NCBI GenBank assembly: GCA_028281945.1
Contig: JANQIW010000068.1
Span: 57,018 to 121,017, forward strand
Origin: Prochloraceae cyanobacterium PL24a_bin.78
GTDB lineage: Bacteria; Cyanobacteriota; Cyanobacteriia; Cyanobacteriales; JANQIW01
Direction of reading: 5' to 3'
Length of the DNA: 64,000 nucleotides
Below, piece after piece: positions 29,443 to 39,024 of this stretch. The translations under genes were made by a program, and so were the position numbers. Each line of letters starts with the position of its first letter. Positions within the stretch are counted from its first letter, which is position 1. Under the pieces are notes generated by a model. The model ran no database searches. It was given only the letters and a program-made list of their open reading frames with translations, and was not told where the DNA came from.

Positions 29443-29460
29443 TTTTTTCTTGACAAAATC

Positions 29461-29520
29461 ATACTAGACAGTCTAGTATAATATTAACAAATAAAACTGT
29501 ACAGTCTAGTTTAATATCTA
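29461..29520. promoter_or_regulatory. Predicted TetR operator: perfect 19-bp palindrome ATACTAGACAGTCTAGTAT (29461-29479) plus related second site AAACTGTACAGTCTAGTTT (29494-29512)
   Basis: Palindrome read directly in the divergent tetR-devB intergenic region; centres about 33 bp apart. Confidence 0.75.
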
Positions 29521-29531
29521 GTTTAATTGAT

Positions 29532-30842
29532 ATGGATGCAGAACTCAATTTTAAATCAAAATCAAAAAAGCGATTGATTATTATTTCCACAATTGCTTTA
29601 GCAACTATAGGTTTAGGTTTATTCTATCTAACTCAAAGCACCAGAGAAGAATCCTCTTCTAATTCAACTTCATCCGAAGTTGTTACACAAGAAAAACCAA
29701 TCCTTAGATCAGTTAGTGCTTTAGGTAGACTCGAACCAGAAGGAGAAGTTATTCAATTAGCATCTTCACCTAATCTAGGTGGTGCAAAAGTAGTAGAGTT
29801 ATTAATAGATGAAGGAGATCAAGTAGAAAAAGACCAAATCATCGCTATTCTCGATAGTAATGAAAGTCGATTAGCAGATGTAGAAAGGGCACAAAGAGAA
29901 ATTGAAGTAGCTGAAGCTAATCTAGCAATTGTCAAAGCAGGGGCAAAACAAGGTGAAATCAATGCCCAAAAAGCTACCATCGAACGCTTAGAAGCCGAAT
30001 TGGAATGGCAAATCATTACTAATGAAGCTAGAATTTCCCGTTTAGAAGCCCAATTGGAACGTGAAAAAGAACAACTAAATGCTACTGTAAATCGAGTTAA
30101 ATCAGAACAGAGAAACGCCGAATCTGAATATCAAAGACATGAATACCTAGCAAATGAAGGAGTAATCTCAGAATCTGAATTAGATAATCGGAAATTAATC
30201 CTAGAAACAGCCCAAGAAAGAGTAAAAGAAGCTGAAGCAGACTACAAGAAAAGTTTAGAAACTCTCCAACAAGAAATCAAAGAAACCAAGGCAATTTCCA
30301 ATCAATCCGTCAGAAGGCTAGAAAAACAAATCGATGAAGCCAAAGCAGAATTAGACAGAATTGCCGAAGTGCGAGACGTAGACGTTATCGAAGCACAAGC
30401 CCAAGTAGAAATGGCCAAAGCCGTTTTAAAACAAGCAAAGGCAGGCCTAAAATTAAGCTATGTTAAAGCACCCTTTAAAAGTCAAATTCTTAAAATTCAT
30501 ACCTACCCAGGTGAAAGCGTCAGCGAAGACGATGGAATCGTAGAAATCGGCAAAACTGATCAAATGTTTGCAGTTGCAGAAGTTTATGAAAGCAACATTA
30601 GTAAAGTCACTCTAGGCCAAGCCGCAGAAATCAGCAGTGAAAATAATGGTTTTGAAGGTAAACTAACAGGAATCGTCAGTAAAATAGGCAATCAAATTGG
30701 TAAAAAAGATGTCTTAGATACTGATCCAGCTGCCGATGTTGATGCTCGAGTTGTAGAAGTAGAAATTAAATTAGATCCCCAATCTAGCCAAAGAGTTTCT
30801 AATTTAAGTAATGCCAAAGTATTTGTGGAGATTTTACTATGA
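29532..30842 (+). CDS. devB: ABC exporter membrane fusion protein, DevB/HlyD family
   Basis: VSALGRLEPEGEVIQLASSPNLGGAKVVELLIDEGDQVEKDQIIAILDS; long coiled coil; start of a devBCA arrangement. Confidence 0.88.
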   Translation: MDAELNFKSKSKKRLIIISTIALATIGLGLFYLTQSTREESSSNSTSSEVVTQEKPILRSVSALGRLEPEGEVIQLASSPNLGGAKVVELLIDEGDQVEKDQIIAILDSNESRLADVERAQREIEVAEANLAIVKAGAKQGEINAQKATIERLEAELEWQIITNEARISRLEAQLEREKEQLNATVNRVKSEQRNAESEYQRHEYLANEGVISESELDNRKLILETAQERVKEAEADYKKSLETLQQEIKETKAISNQSVRRLEKQIDEAKAELDRIAEVRDVDVIEAQAQVEMAKAVLKQAKAGLKLSYVKAPFKSQILKIHTYPGESVSEDDGIVEIGKTDQMFAVAEVYESNISKVTLGQAAEISSENNGFEGKLTGIVSKIGNQIGKKDVLDTDPAADVDARVVEVEIKLDPQSSQRVSNLSNAKVFVEILL

Positions 30843-31990
30843 GAATACCTTTAGCTTGGTTTCAATTAACCAGAGAAAAAATCCGTTTAGCTATTGCACT
30901 TGCTGGTATAGGTTTTGCTGATATCTTAATGTTTATGCAGTTAGGATTTAGAGATGCTTTGTTTGATAGTGCCATAAAAATACACGAGAATTTTGATGGA
31001 GATGCCTTTTTAATTAGCCCTCAATCTGATGCCATCATTGCCATGGAAAGTTTTTCTGCTCGAAGATTATATCAGTCACTTGGTGTCAAAGGAGTAGAAT
31101 CAATTACCCCAGTTTATTTAAATTTTATTCAATTTAAAAATCCAGAAACTAAAACAAGTCGGGCTATTTTAGTCATCGGTTTTAATCCTTCTAATTCAAT
31201 CTTTAATATAGAAGGAGTCGAAAAGAATTTAGAGACTATTAAACTTCAAGATGTGGTTTTGTTTGATGATTTATCTAGAGAAGAATTTGGCCCAATTGTG
31301 TCAGATTTTCAAGCAGGAAAAACTGTAAAAACAGAAGTAGGAGAAAGGGAAGTTACAATAGGTGGATTATTTTCTATTGGCTCTTCTTTTGGCGCAGATG
31401 GTAATCTTATTACTAGCGATTTAAACTTTTTAAGATTATTTCCTAATCGAGAAAGAGGATTAATAGATGTTGGTGTAATCCAGATAGAAGAAACTGCCAA
31501 TTTGGATTCAGTTTTAGAGAATTTAAAACGCCAATTAAATCAAGGAGATGTTTTAGTTTTATCGAAAGAAGAATTTGTTGAATATGAAAGAAATTATTGG
31601 GAAAATAGTACCAATATTGGCTTTGTTTTTGGTTTAGGTACCGTAATGGGTTTGATTGTAGGAGTCGTTATTGTTTATCAAATTCTCTACACTGATGTAG
31701 CTGATCATTTACCAGAATATGCTACTTTAAAAGCCATAGGATATTCGGATTTTTATTTACTAACTTTAGTTTTTCAACAAGCAATTCTTTTAGGCATGAT
31801 TGGTTATTTACCGGGTTTTGCCATGGGAATTTTTCTTTATTCACAAACAGCCGCAGCTACAGGTTTACCAATTGCAATGACTGTAAGTAGAGCCATCACT
31901 GTGTTAATTTTAACAGTAGGAATGTGTTTCTTTTCTGGCGGTATTGCGGTAGGAAAATTAAGAGCAGCGGATCCGGCAGATATCTTTTAA
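30839..31990 (+). CDS. devC: ABC exporter permease, DevC family
   Basis: MRIPLAWFQLTREKIRLAIALAGIGFADILMFMQLGFRDALFDSA; ATGA overlap with devB. Confidence 0.92.
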   Translation: MRIPLAWFQLTREKIRLAIALAGIGFADILMFMQLGFRDALFDSAIKIHENFDGDAFLISPQSDAIIAMESFSARRLYQSLGVKGVESITPVYLNFIQFKNPETKTSRAILVIGFNPSNSIFNIEGVEKNLETIKLQDVVLFDDLSREEFGPIVSDFQAGKTVKTEVGEREVTIGGLFSIGSSFGADGNLITSDLNFLRLFPNRERGLIDVGVIQIEETANLDSVLENLKRQLNQGDVLVLSKEEFVEYERNYWENSTNIGFVFGLGTVMGLIVGVVIVYQILYTDVADHLPEYATLKAIGYSDFYLLTLVFQQAILLGMIGYLPGFAMGIFLYSQTAAATGLPIAMTVSRAITVLILTVGMCFFSGGIAVGKLRAADPADIF

Positions 31991-32068
31991 TTAGCTAATA
32001 ACTAATAATATAAATACAATAAATACTCTTTAAATCATTAATTGTCCATGGTTTGGTAAGCAAAAAAA

Positions 32069-32815
32069 ATGAACCAACAACTCTCAAAAAATACCTCAAA
32101 ACAAGAATCTAAAATAGTAGTTGAAGCAACTAATTTAAATCACTCTTACGGAGAAGGTAAATTAGAAAAGCAAATTTTGTTTGATATTAATTTGAAATTA
32201 TATTCTTCAGAAGTAATCATTTTAAAAGGGCCATCAGGATCAGGAAAAACCACTTTATTAACCTTAATGGGAGGATTACGATCGGCTCAATCAGGAAGTT
32301 TAAAAGTCTTTGGAGAAGAATTAGTAGGAGCCAATAAAGATAAATTAATTCAAATTAGAAGAAATATTGGCTATATATTTCAAGCCCATAATTTATTAAA
32401 ATCTTTAACTGCTAGACAAAATGTCCAAATGTCAATTGAATTGCATGAAGAAATTAGCCCTAAAGAAGCAAAAGAAAAATCCATCGCCATGTTAGAAACA
32501 GTAGGATTAAAAGACTGGATTAATTATTATCCCGACAATCTTTCAGGAGGGCAAAAACAAAGAGTAGCAATTGCTAGAGCCTTAGTTAGCCAGCCAGCCA
32601 TGGTATTAGCCGATGAGCCTACAGCAGCATTGGACAGTAAATCAGGGCGTAATGTGGTGGAATTAATGCAACAATTAGCTAAAGAACAAGGATGTACCAT
32701 TTTAATTGTGACCCACGACGATCGAATTTTAGACGTAGCAGAAAGAATAATTGAATTAGAAGATGGAAAACTTACTCGAAAAGACAAAAGTAAGCAAGAA
32801 CTAATTAGTAATTGA
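32069..32815 (+). CDS. devA: ABC exporter ATP-binding protein, DevA family
   Basis: Walker A GPSGSGKTTLLTLMGG, signature LSGGQKQRVAIARAL, Walker B MVLADEPTAALD. Confidence 0.93.
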   Translation: MNQQLSKNTSKQESKIVVEATNLNHSYGEGKLEKQILFDINLKLYSSEVIILKGPSGSGKTTLLTLMGGLRSAQSGSLKVFGEELVGANKDKLIQIRRNIGYIFQAHNLLKSLTARQNVQMSIELHEEISPKEAKEKSIAMLETVGLKDWINYYPDNLSGGQKQRVAIARALVSQPAMVLADEPTAALDSKSGRNVVELMQQLAKEQGCTILIVTHDDRILDVAERIIELEDGKLTRKDKSKQELISN

Positions 32816-32840
32816 TATATTAAAATATAATTTTTAGATT

Positions 32841-34676
32841 TTAAATAATATTTTTCATATGATAATCTTTAATAAATTCCCAAGCTTTTTCAGAATCTAA
32901 TGGTTTAGCAATGAAATAACCTTGTCCGAATTCACATTCTAACTCTTTAAGACGCTGAATTTGATCTTCCTCTTCTATTCCTTCAGCAACCACCTGTATT
33001 TTCAGTAAATGAGCCAGAGTAATAATAGCGCGAACAATTTCTAAATTTTCATCCTTACGATCCATTCGAGCAATAAAAGAACGATCAACTTTCAAAATAT
33101 CAATAGGGAATTGATGTAAACAACTTAAAGAAGAATATCCCGTCCCAAAATCATCAAGACTCAGACAAATATCACGCTCTTTTAAATCCTGAAGAATTTT
33201 CTTAGCTAATTGAGCATTATCCATAATAGCACTTTCAGTAATTTCCAAATTTAAACTACTAGGATTAATATTAGTTTCATCAAGAATTTTTTCAATACAA
33301 AAAACAATATTAGGTTGAGAAAATTGTTTAACAGAAAGATTAACACTCATAGTTAAAGATTGAAGAGAATCACCAAAATCTTCATCACTTTGCCAAATTT
33401 TTAATTGATGACAAGCTTTACTCAAAACCTTCATTCCCAGTTCAAAAATTAAACCAGTTTCTTCAGCAACAGGGATAAAAATCCCAGGAGAAATCATCTT
33501 TTTTCCCGGAGGTTGCCAACGCACAAGAGCTTCAAAACCTTTAAGATTATTAGTAGCTAAACAAATAATTGGTTGATAATGAACAATAAAATGATCCAAC
33601 CTTAAAGCCTCCCGTAAATCTGTCTCTAATTGGAGGGTTTTTTGAACTTTTTTATGCATTTCTGGTTTAAAGACTTGATAACGAGCACTACCTAAAGCCT
33701 TTGCTTGATACATAGCGGTATCCACATCTCGTAAGATATCTTGTGGATTATCATAATCCCCTCTACTCAAAACAATCCCGATACTAGTATTAATATAAAC
33801 CTGATGTTCTTGATCGATTACAATAGCAAACGATAAATCTTGATGAATTTTTTCAGCAATAGTAATGGCATCATGAGGATTTTTCAGTTTTTCTAAAAGA
33901 ATAATAAACTCATCTCCCCCCAGACGAGCAATCAGATCATTAGGTCTCAATATTTTTTTTAAACGTTTAGAAATCTCAATTAAAAGTTTATCTCCCATCA
34001 AATGCCCTAAAGAATCATTGACTATTTTAAAGCGATCGAAATCTAGAAATAAAACAGCAAATAAATAATCAGATTCTTGTTTCCCACGTTGAATAGCTTT
34101 TTTAAGATGATTCAGAAAAAAAGCTCGATTTGGTAAATCAGTCAAATCATCATGATATGCCATATGCAAAAGACGTTTTTGAGTTTGTTTGTGCTCAACA
34201 ATTTCCTTCTCTAACTCAGCCGTGCGTTGTTTAATTTTTGTTTCTAAATTTTGGTTGAGTCTTTCAATTTGGATTTTTGCAGCTTTAAAATTAAGTTGAT
34301 TTTTAACGCGAATTAATACTTCTTGAAACTGAAATGGTTTAGTAATATAATCAACACCTCCCACTTCAAAAGCTTTAACCTTATCCATGGCCTCATCCAA
34401 AGCACTTAAAAATATGATAGGAATTTCACGAGAAAAAGGTAAAGATTTTAACTTCTGACATACTTCATAGCCATTCATATTTGGCATTTTAATATCTAAT
34501 AAAATTAGATCTGGGGGGATGGTTTCTACTGCTTTGAGAGCCATTTTGCCATTAGTTACTGCTCTTACTTTATAACCTTCTTCTCTCAACATAGTAGATA
34601 AAACGTTTAGATTAGCAGGTGTATCATCAACTAATAAAATATCGGGTGGAGAAACTTTATTTTCAACGCTATACAT
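32841..34676 (-). CDS. Response regulator with REC-GGDEF-EAL domains (c-di-GMP turnover)
   Basis: REC DILLVDDTPANLNVL...ILLDIKMPNMNGYEVC; GGDEF ARLGGDEFIILLE; EAL LKGFEALVRWQPP, DDFGTGYSSLSCLHQFPIDILKVDRSFI. Confidence 0.93.
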   Translation of the reverse strand: MYSVENKVSPPDILLVDDTPANLNVLSTMLREEGYKVRAVTNGKMALKAVETIPPDLILLDIKMPNMNGYEVCQKLKSLPFSREIPIIFLSALDEAMDKVKAFEVGGVDYITKPFQFQEVLIRVKNQLNFKAAKIQIERLNQNLETKIKQRTAELEKEIVEHKQTQKRLLHMAYHDDLTDLPNRAFFLNHLKKAIQRGKQESDYLFAVLFLDFDRFKIVNDSLGHLMGDKLLIEISKRLKKILRPNDLIARLGGDEFIILLEKLKNPHDAITIAEKIHQDLSFAIVIDQEHQVYINTSIGIVLSRGDYDNPQDILRDVDTAMYQAKALGSARYQVFKPEMHKKVQKTLQLETDLREALRLDHFIVHYQPIICLATNNLKGFEALVRWQPPGKKMISPGIFIPVAEETGLIFELGMKVLSKACHQLKIWQSDEDFGDSLQSLTMSVNLSVKQFSQPNIVFCIEKILDETNINPSSLNLEITESAIMDNAQLAKKILQDLKERDICLSLDDFGTGYSSLSCLHQFPIDILKVDRSFIARMDRKDENLEIVRAIITLAHLLKIQVVAEGIEEEDQIQRLKELECEFGQGYFIAKPLDSEKAWEFIKDYHMKNII

Positions 34677-34764
34677 AATTATAATTCAACATATTTAGGT
34701 CTTTTTTTACTAATTTAATAATCGATATTTAAGTAAAATTTACCAAGAATTACTTTTGTTATAT

Positions 34765-36945
34765 TTAAAATTTATTCTTAGTTAAATCTGAAATTGTTTC
34801 AAAAAGAAAATTATTTAATAAGAAATTAAGTTTTTCTTTTAATTTTTCGTGTTTTTCAGGTATTTTATCCAATAAAATAGCTATTTCTTCACAATCAGCA
34901 GCGGCAGCAAAATGATTAAGATTCATTCTCCATTGAGTTGGCATAACTTCTAAATCAGATGGTTTCAATTCAATTAATGGGGTATTCGAGCTTGATAAAT
35001 CTGATACACCTTTTTCTACCTTAATATATTCTATTTGTAAATGCTGAGCAATTTTTTGTAAAAGTATTTCTTCTCTCCATGGTTTGCTAATTAAATCATC
35101 ATACTCTGTCTTGATATTTTTAGTCAAATCATCTTCAATACCATTAACAGTTATGGCGATAATTTTAGTACAAGAGGTTTTTTCTTTAGCTCTAATTCTT
35201 TTTATCATTTTAGAAACTTCCATTTTAGGTATAAGAATATCTATTAACACTAAATTAGGCATAAAACTTTCCCACAAAGTGATACCATCTATTTCATTAT
35301 TAGCAACTTTTACCTGAAAACCAACCTTAGTTAAACTATCTAATAGTAAGTCACTATTTTCTTTGTTATGATCTATAACCAAAATGCGATTTTTTTTCTC
35401 ATTGAAAGGCAATTTTAGTGTAAAAGAACAATTATTACAAAAAGAAATCTCTTTTAAAAAAGGTATTTCCACTGGTAAATACAAATTAGCAATAGTTCCT
35501 TTTCCTACTGTACTAGTCAAAGTAAGATCTCCTCCAAGTGCTTCTGCATATTTTTTACTAATAGCTAAACCTAAACCAGTTCCTTTTTGAGAATTCTGGG
35601 CTACTATTGTTTTTTCAAATACTTTAAATATTTTATCAATTTCTGTTGCTTCTATTCCTAATCCCGTATCTTCTATTTCAAAACTTATAATTATTTTTTG
35701 TTTTGTAGATAAATTATCCTCTTGATTTGGTTTACTTTTTATGGTTAAAGAAACTTTTCCTTCTGAAGTAAATTTAATAGCATTATTAAGTAAATTTACT
35801 AAAATCTGACCTAATTTTTCTTCATCAGTTTTAAGATAGCGTAAAGCTTGAGTATAACCAGAAAAAGATAACTCTATCCCTTTTGATTTTGCCTCTTCTT
35901 GAAACATTTCTTCTAACTGAGAAAGTAAAGAATAAAAATCGAAATTTTTTTCAATTACTTTTAGTTTTCCTACTTCTATTTTAGACATTTCTAAAATTTT
36001 ATTAATTAAAGAAAGTAGATATTTTCCACTATCATGAATGATTTTGATATATTCTTGTTTTTTTATATCAAGGGTAGGATCATTGTAAATTAATTGAGTA
36101 AAACCTAATATCGCATTAAGAGGGGTTCTTAATTCATGATTCATGGAAGCTAAAAAGGAACTTTTGGTAAAATTTGCTGCTTCTGCGGCTTTTTTGGCTT
36201 GAAACAAAGCCATTTCATTTTGTTTATATTTACTAATATTTATTAATATAATTAAATAAGCTAGGTTATTATGCCAAATAATTTCTTGTTTTTTAACTTT
36301 TAAAATTAGTTTCTTCCCTGAATAATGTTTAATTTTAATTTCTTGTTGTTTAAGTTGAAGATTAAGTTTAATTTGTTTTCCTCTTAAATCTTCTTCAGAT
36401 GTACCTAATAATTTTTCAGTAGCAGCATTGAGGAATATAATCTTTTTTCTTCCATCAGCAATGATAATGCCATTAGACATATTATTAGTAATAGCTAATA
36501 AATCGTTTTGACTTTGTTGTAGTTTTTGATTTTGTTTTTCTAACTGCCTTTGTAATTGAAGTAAAGTTAAATGATGATGGATTTTAACCAAAATTTCTTC
36601 TACTTGAAATGGTTTAGTAATATAATCAGCACCTCCCACTTCAAAAACTTTAATTTTGTCAATTGTCTCATCTATACTATTCATAAAGATTATGGGAATT
36701 GAGGCAGTTTTAGGATTATTTTTAAGTTGTTTACATAGTTGATAAGCATCTATTTCTGGCATAACAATATTTAGTAAAATTAATTCAGGAGCTTCTGTTT
36801 TAATAATCATCAAAGCAATTTTACTATTAGTAACTTTATTAACTTCATAACCTTTTTCTGTCAAAATTCTATCTAAGAAGTCTAAATTTTCTAAATAATG
36901 ATCAATAATTAATATTTTTCCTTTAATTTTTTTCTTGAAGTTCAT
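34765..36945 (-). CDS. Hybrid sensor histidine kinase/response regulator (REC-PAS-HisKA-HATPase-REC)
   Basis: SFLASMNHELRTPLNAILGFTQL H-box; IEDTGLGIE..IFKVFEKT..GTGLGLAISKKYAEALGG; N- and C-terminal REC domains. Confidence 0.92.
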   Translation of the reverse strand: MNFKKKIKGKILIIDHYLENLDFLDRILTEKGYEVNKVTNSKIALMIIKTEAPELILLNIVMPEIDAYQLCKQLKNNPKTASIPIIFMNSIDETIDKIKVFEVGGADYITKPFQVEEILVKIHHHLTLLQLQRQLEKQNQKLQQSQNDLLAITNNMSNGIIIADGRKKIIFLNAATEKLLGTSEEDLRGKQIKLNLQLKQQEIKIKHYSGKKLILKVKKQEIIWHNNLAYLIILINISKYKQNEMALFQAKKAAEAANFTKSSFLASMNHELRTPLNAILGFTQLIYNDPTLDIKKQEYIKIIHDSGKYLLSLINKILEMSKIEVGKLKVIEKNFDFYSLLSQLEEMFQEEAKSKGIELSFSGYTQALRYLKTDEEKLGQILVNLLNNAIKFTSEGKVSLTIKSKPNQEDNLSTKQKIIISFEIEDTGLGIEATEIDKIFKVFEKTIVAQNSQKGTGLGLAISKKYAEALGGDLTLTSTVGKGTIANLYLPVEIPFLKEISFCNNCSFTLKLPFNEKKNRILVIDHNKENSDLLLDSLTKVGFQVKVANNEIDGITLWESFMPNLVLIDILIPKMEVSKMIKRIRAKEKTSCTKIIAITVNGIEDDLTKNIKTEYDDLISKPWREEILLQKIAQHLQIEYIKVEKGVSDLSSSNTPLIELKPSDLEVMPTQWRMNLNHFAAAADCEEIAILLDKIPEKHEKLKEKLNFLLNNFLFETISDLTKNKF

Positions 36946-37448
36946 AATAATTTTTCCTCTTAAATCTAGAATTAAATTAATAAGAGTTTGTCGTTTTAAA
37001 AAAATAATCTAATCTATAATATTGCTATTATTTTATTGTTTAATTAATTTTGAAAAAGTTTGATAATCTTAGTGATTTAATTCTTAATGATCTCTAATTA
37101 ATATAGCATTTCTTTCTATTTTTATTAAATTATCAAAAAGCTAATCATAAAATTTTTTAATAGTTAAAATTAATTATAATTAGGAATTAAATTGTTAATC
37201 TCAACAGGTGCATTACCAAAGACAAATTTGATTAAGGAAGCTATTTATTGCTTATGTCAATTAACTATTCCATTTATTTTAATTATTCTTTTCTTTTGTT
37301 TAAGTCTTGCCTAAAGGAGGTCAACTTTTGTATAAAAACAGGAGAGAAAACTAAAGAAATAGCTAGAAAATCAAAGTTTTAACAATTTTTCGAGATAATA
37401 CCAATCATATTATTTTTCCTAAATCATGATATACTTAGTCCGGCTAAG

Positions 37449-37556
37449 ACAAAGGGAATAAGGAGTAAAAAAAGGATGATTAAGATAGATTTTTGTTAGG
37501 AATCAGCAGGTTTTAGATATTTTTAACTCTAGCATTATTTTATAATTTGGTATAAC
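37449..37556 (+). repeat. Dispersed intergenic repeat family, copy G (diverged)
   Basis: TTTTTGTTAGGAATCAGCAGGTTTTAGATATTTTTAACTCTAGCATTATTTTATAATTTGGTATAA matches 58393-58463 (TTTTTGGTGAGGAATCAGCAGATTTTGGATAGCTTTAACTCTATCG...). Confidence 0.6.
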
Positions 37557-37707
37557 TCATGACAATTTAGCCTAGGTAAAAATTGTTATTTTGTTTATAA
37601 ATTGGTGTATCTTCAATCTAAATTATGTTATAATTTGGTCTATAATCTTAAATATGCTCTTGCATAAGAAAATTAAAAGTAATTAAGTTAGGTGTTGCCC
37701 AAGAAAG

Positions 37708-38991
37708 ATGCAGCAGTTGAATATATCTAAATTTGATCAAGTTTTTGCCCAATTACCCCCAAGAAGAAAGGAGGTACTGCTACGATTATTAAAAGGGGAT
37801 GAAGATACAGAAATTGCTGAGTCTTTGGATATTGCACCAGGAACAGTGAGAACACAAATTTCCTACATATGCAAAAAATTTGAATTAAACGATAATGGGG
37901 AACGTCGATCGCGACGAGCCGCTTTGTTTGCCCTTTTTGCTAAACACAAACCAGAGTTATTAGGAAATAAAGTTTTAGCTTCCAATATCAGTAAATATAA
38001 TCAATCCCAAATTTATGTAGAAAGGCCTCCAATTGAATCTTTATGTCAAGAAGAAATTAAAAAACCAGGAACTCTACTCAGAATAAAAGCCCCACCAAAA
38101 ATGGGGAAAACAGAATTGATGTCTAGATTGATTAATTATGCTAAAAATCAAAACTACAGAGCAGTTGATTTAAAATTACGGTTAACCGAAAGTACCGATT
38201 TCGAGAGTTTAGATAGCTTCTTACGTTGGTTTTGTAATATTATTGCTCAAGCCATAGGAATTCCTAATGAAGTAGAAAAATATTGGCAACAAGAGTTAGG
38301 TAATAGTAAACTAAAATGTATGGGCTATTTTGAAAATTACATTTTGTCTTTCGATAGACCGTTAGTAATTGGTTTAGATGACTTAGATCGAATCTTTCCA
38401 TATCCTGAAATTACCAATGGTTTTCTAAGTCTATTACGATCTTGGCACGAAAATGCTAAAACTAAGTCGATTTGGAAACAACTTCGTTTAATTTTAATTC
38501 ACACCCAAGAATATACTCAAAACAATCTTCATCAGTCTCCTTTTAATGTAGGGATAGATATAGAATTACCTGAATTTGATCGAGAACAAGTACAACAATT
38601 AGTAGCCATACAAGGGCTTGAATGGTCGCCATATTTAATAGAAGATATGATGGCAATTATAGGAGGGCATCCCTATTTGATCCAGATGTCTATTGATAAA
38701 GTCAAACAAATTGGGATTTCTATTGACGAATTATTGGAAAATTCTGCTAAAGAATCAGGTGCTTTTGGAGAGTATTTGCGTCAAAATTTACAATATATCA
38801 ATAACCATAATAATTTAAAAGCAGGATTGAGAAAAGTAGTTACTAGCAATCAACCAGTTGACTTGAATTCAAACTTAGCATGGCCCTTATTGACTTTAGG
38901 ATTGATTAAATACGAAGGCAGCAAATTTGTTCCTTTTTGCCAATTATATCGTCGATATTTTAGTAAGAATTTGGAGGGGAAAAAAATATAA
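37708..38991 (+). CDS. N-terminal HTH plus AAA-like (AAA_35/STAND-type) NTPase
   Basis: HTH LPPRRKEVLLRLLKGDEDTEIAESLDIAPGTVRTQISYICKKFEL; Walker A KAPPKMGKTELM; Walker B PLVIGLDDLDRIF; IIGGHPYLIQMSID. Confidence 0.8.
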   Translation: MQQLNISKFDQVFAQLPPRRKEVLLRLLKGDEDTEIAESLDIAPGTVRTQISYICKKFELNDNGERRSRRAALFALFAKHKPELLGNKVLASNISKYNQSQIYVERPPIESLCQEEIKKPGTLLRIKAPPKMGKTELMSRLINYAKNQNYRAVDLKLRLTESTDFESLDSFLRWFCNIIAQAIGIPNEVEKYWQQELGNSKLKCMGYFENYILSFDRPLVIGLDDLDRIFPYPEITNGFLSLLRSWHENAKTKSIWKQLRLILIHTQEYTQNNLHQSPFNVGIDIELPEFDREQVQQLVAIQGLEWSPYLIEDMMAIIGGHPYLIQMSIDKVKQIGISIDELLENSAKESGAFGEYLRQNLQYINNHNNLKAGLRKVVTSNQPVDLNSNLAWPLLTLGLIKYEGSKFVPFCQLYRRYFSKNLEGKKI

Positions 38992-39024
38992 GAATAAGGT
39001 AATGGAGGAGGATATTGATAATAA

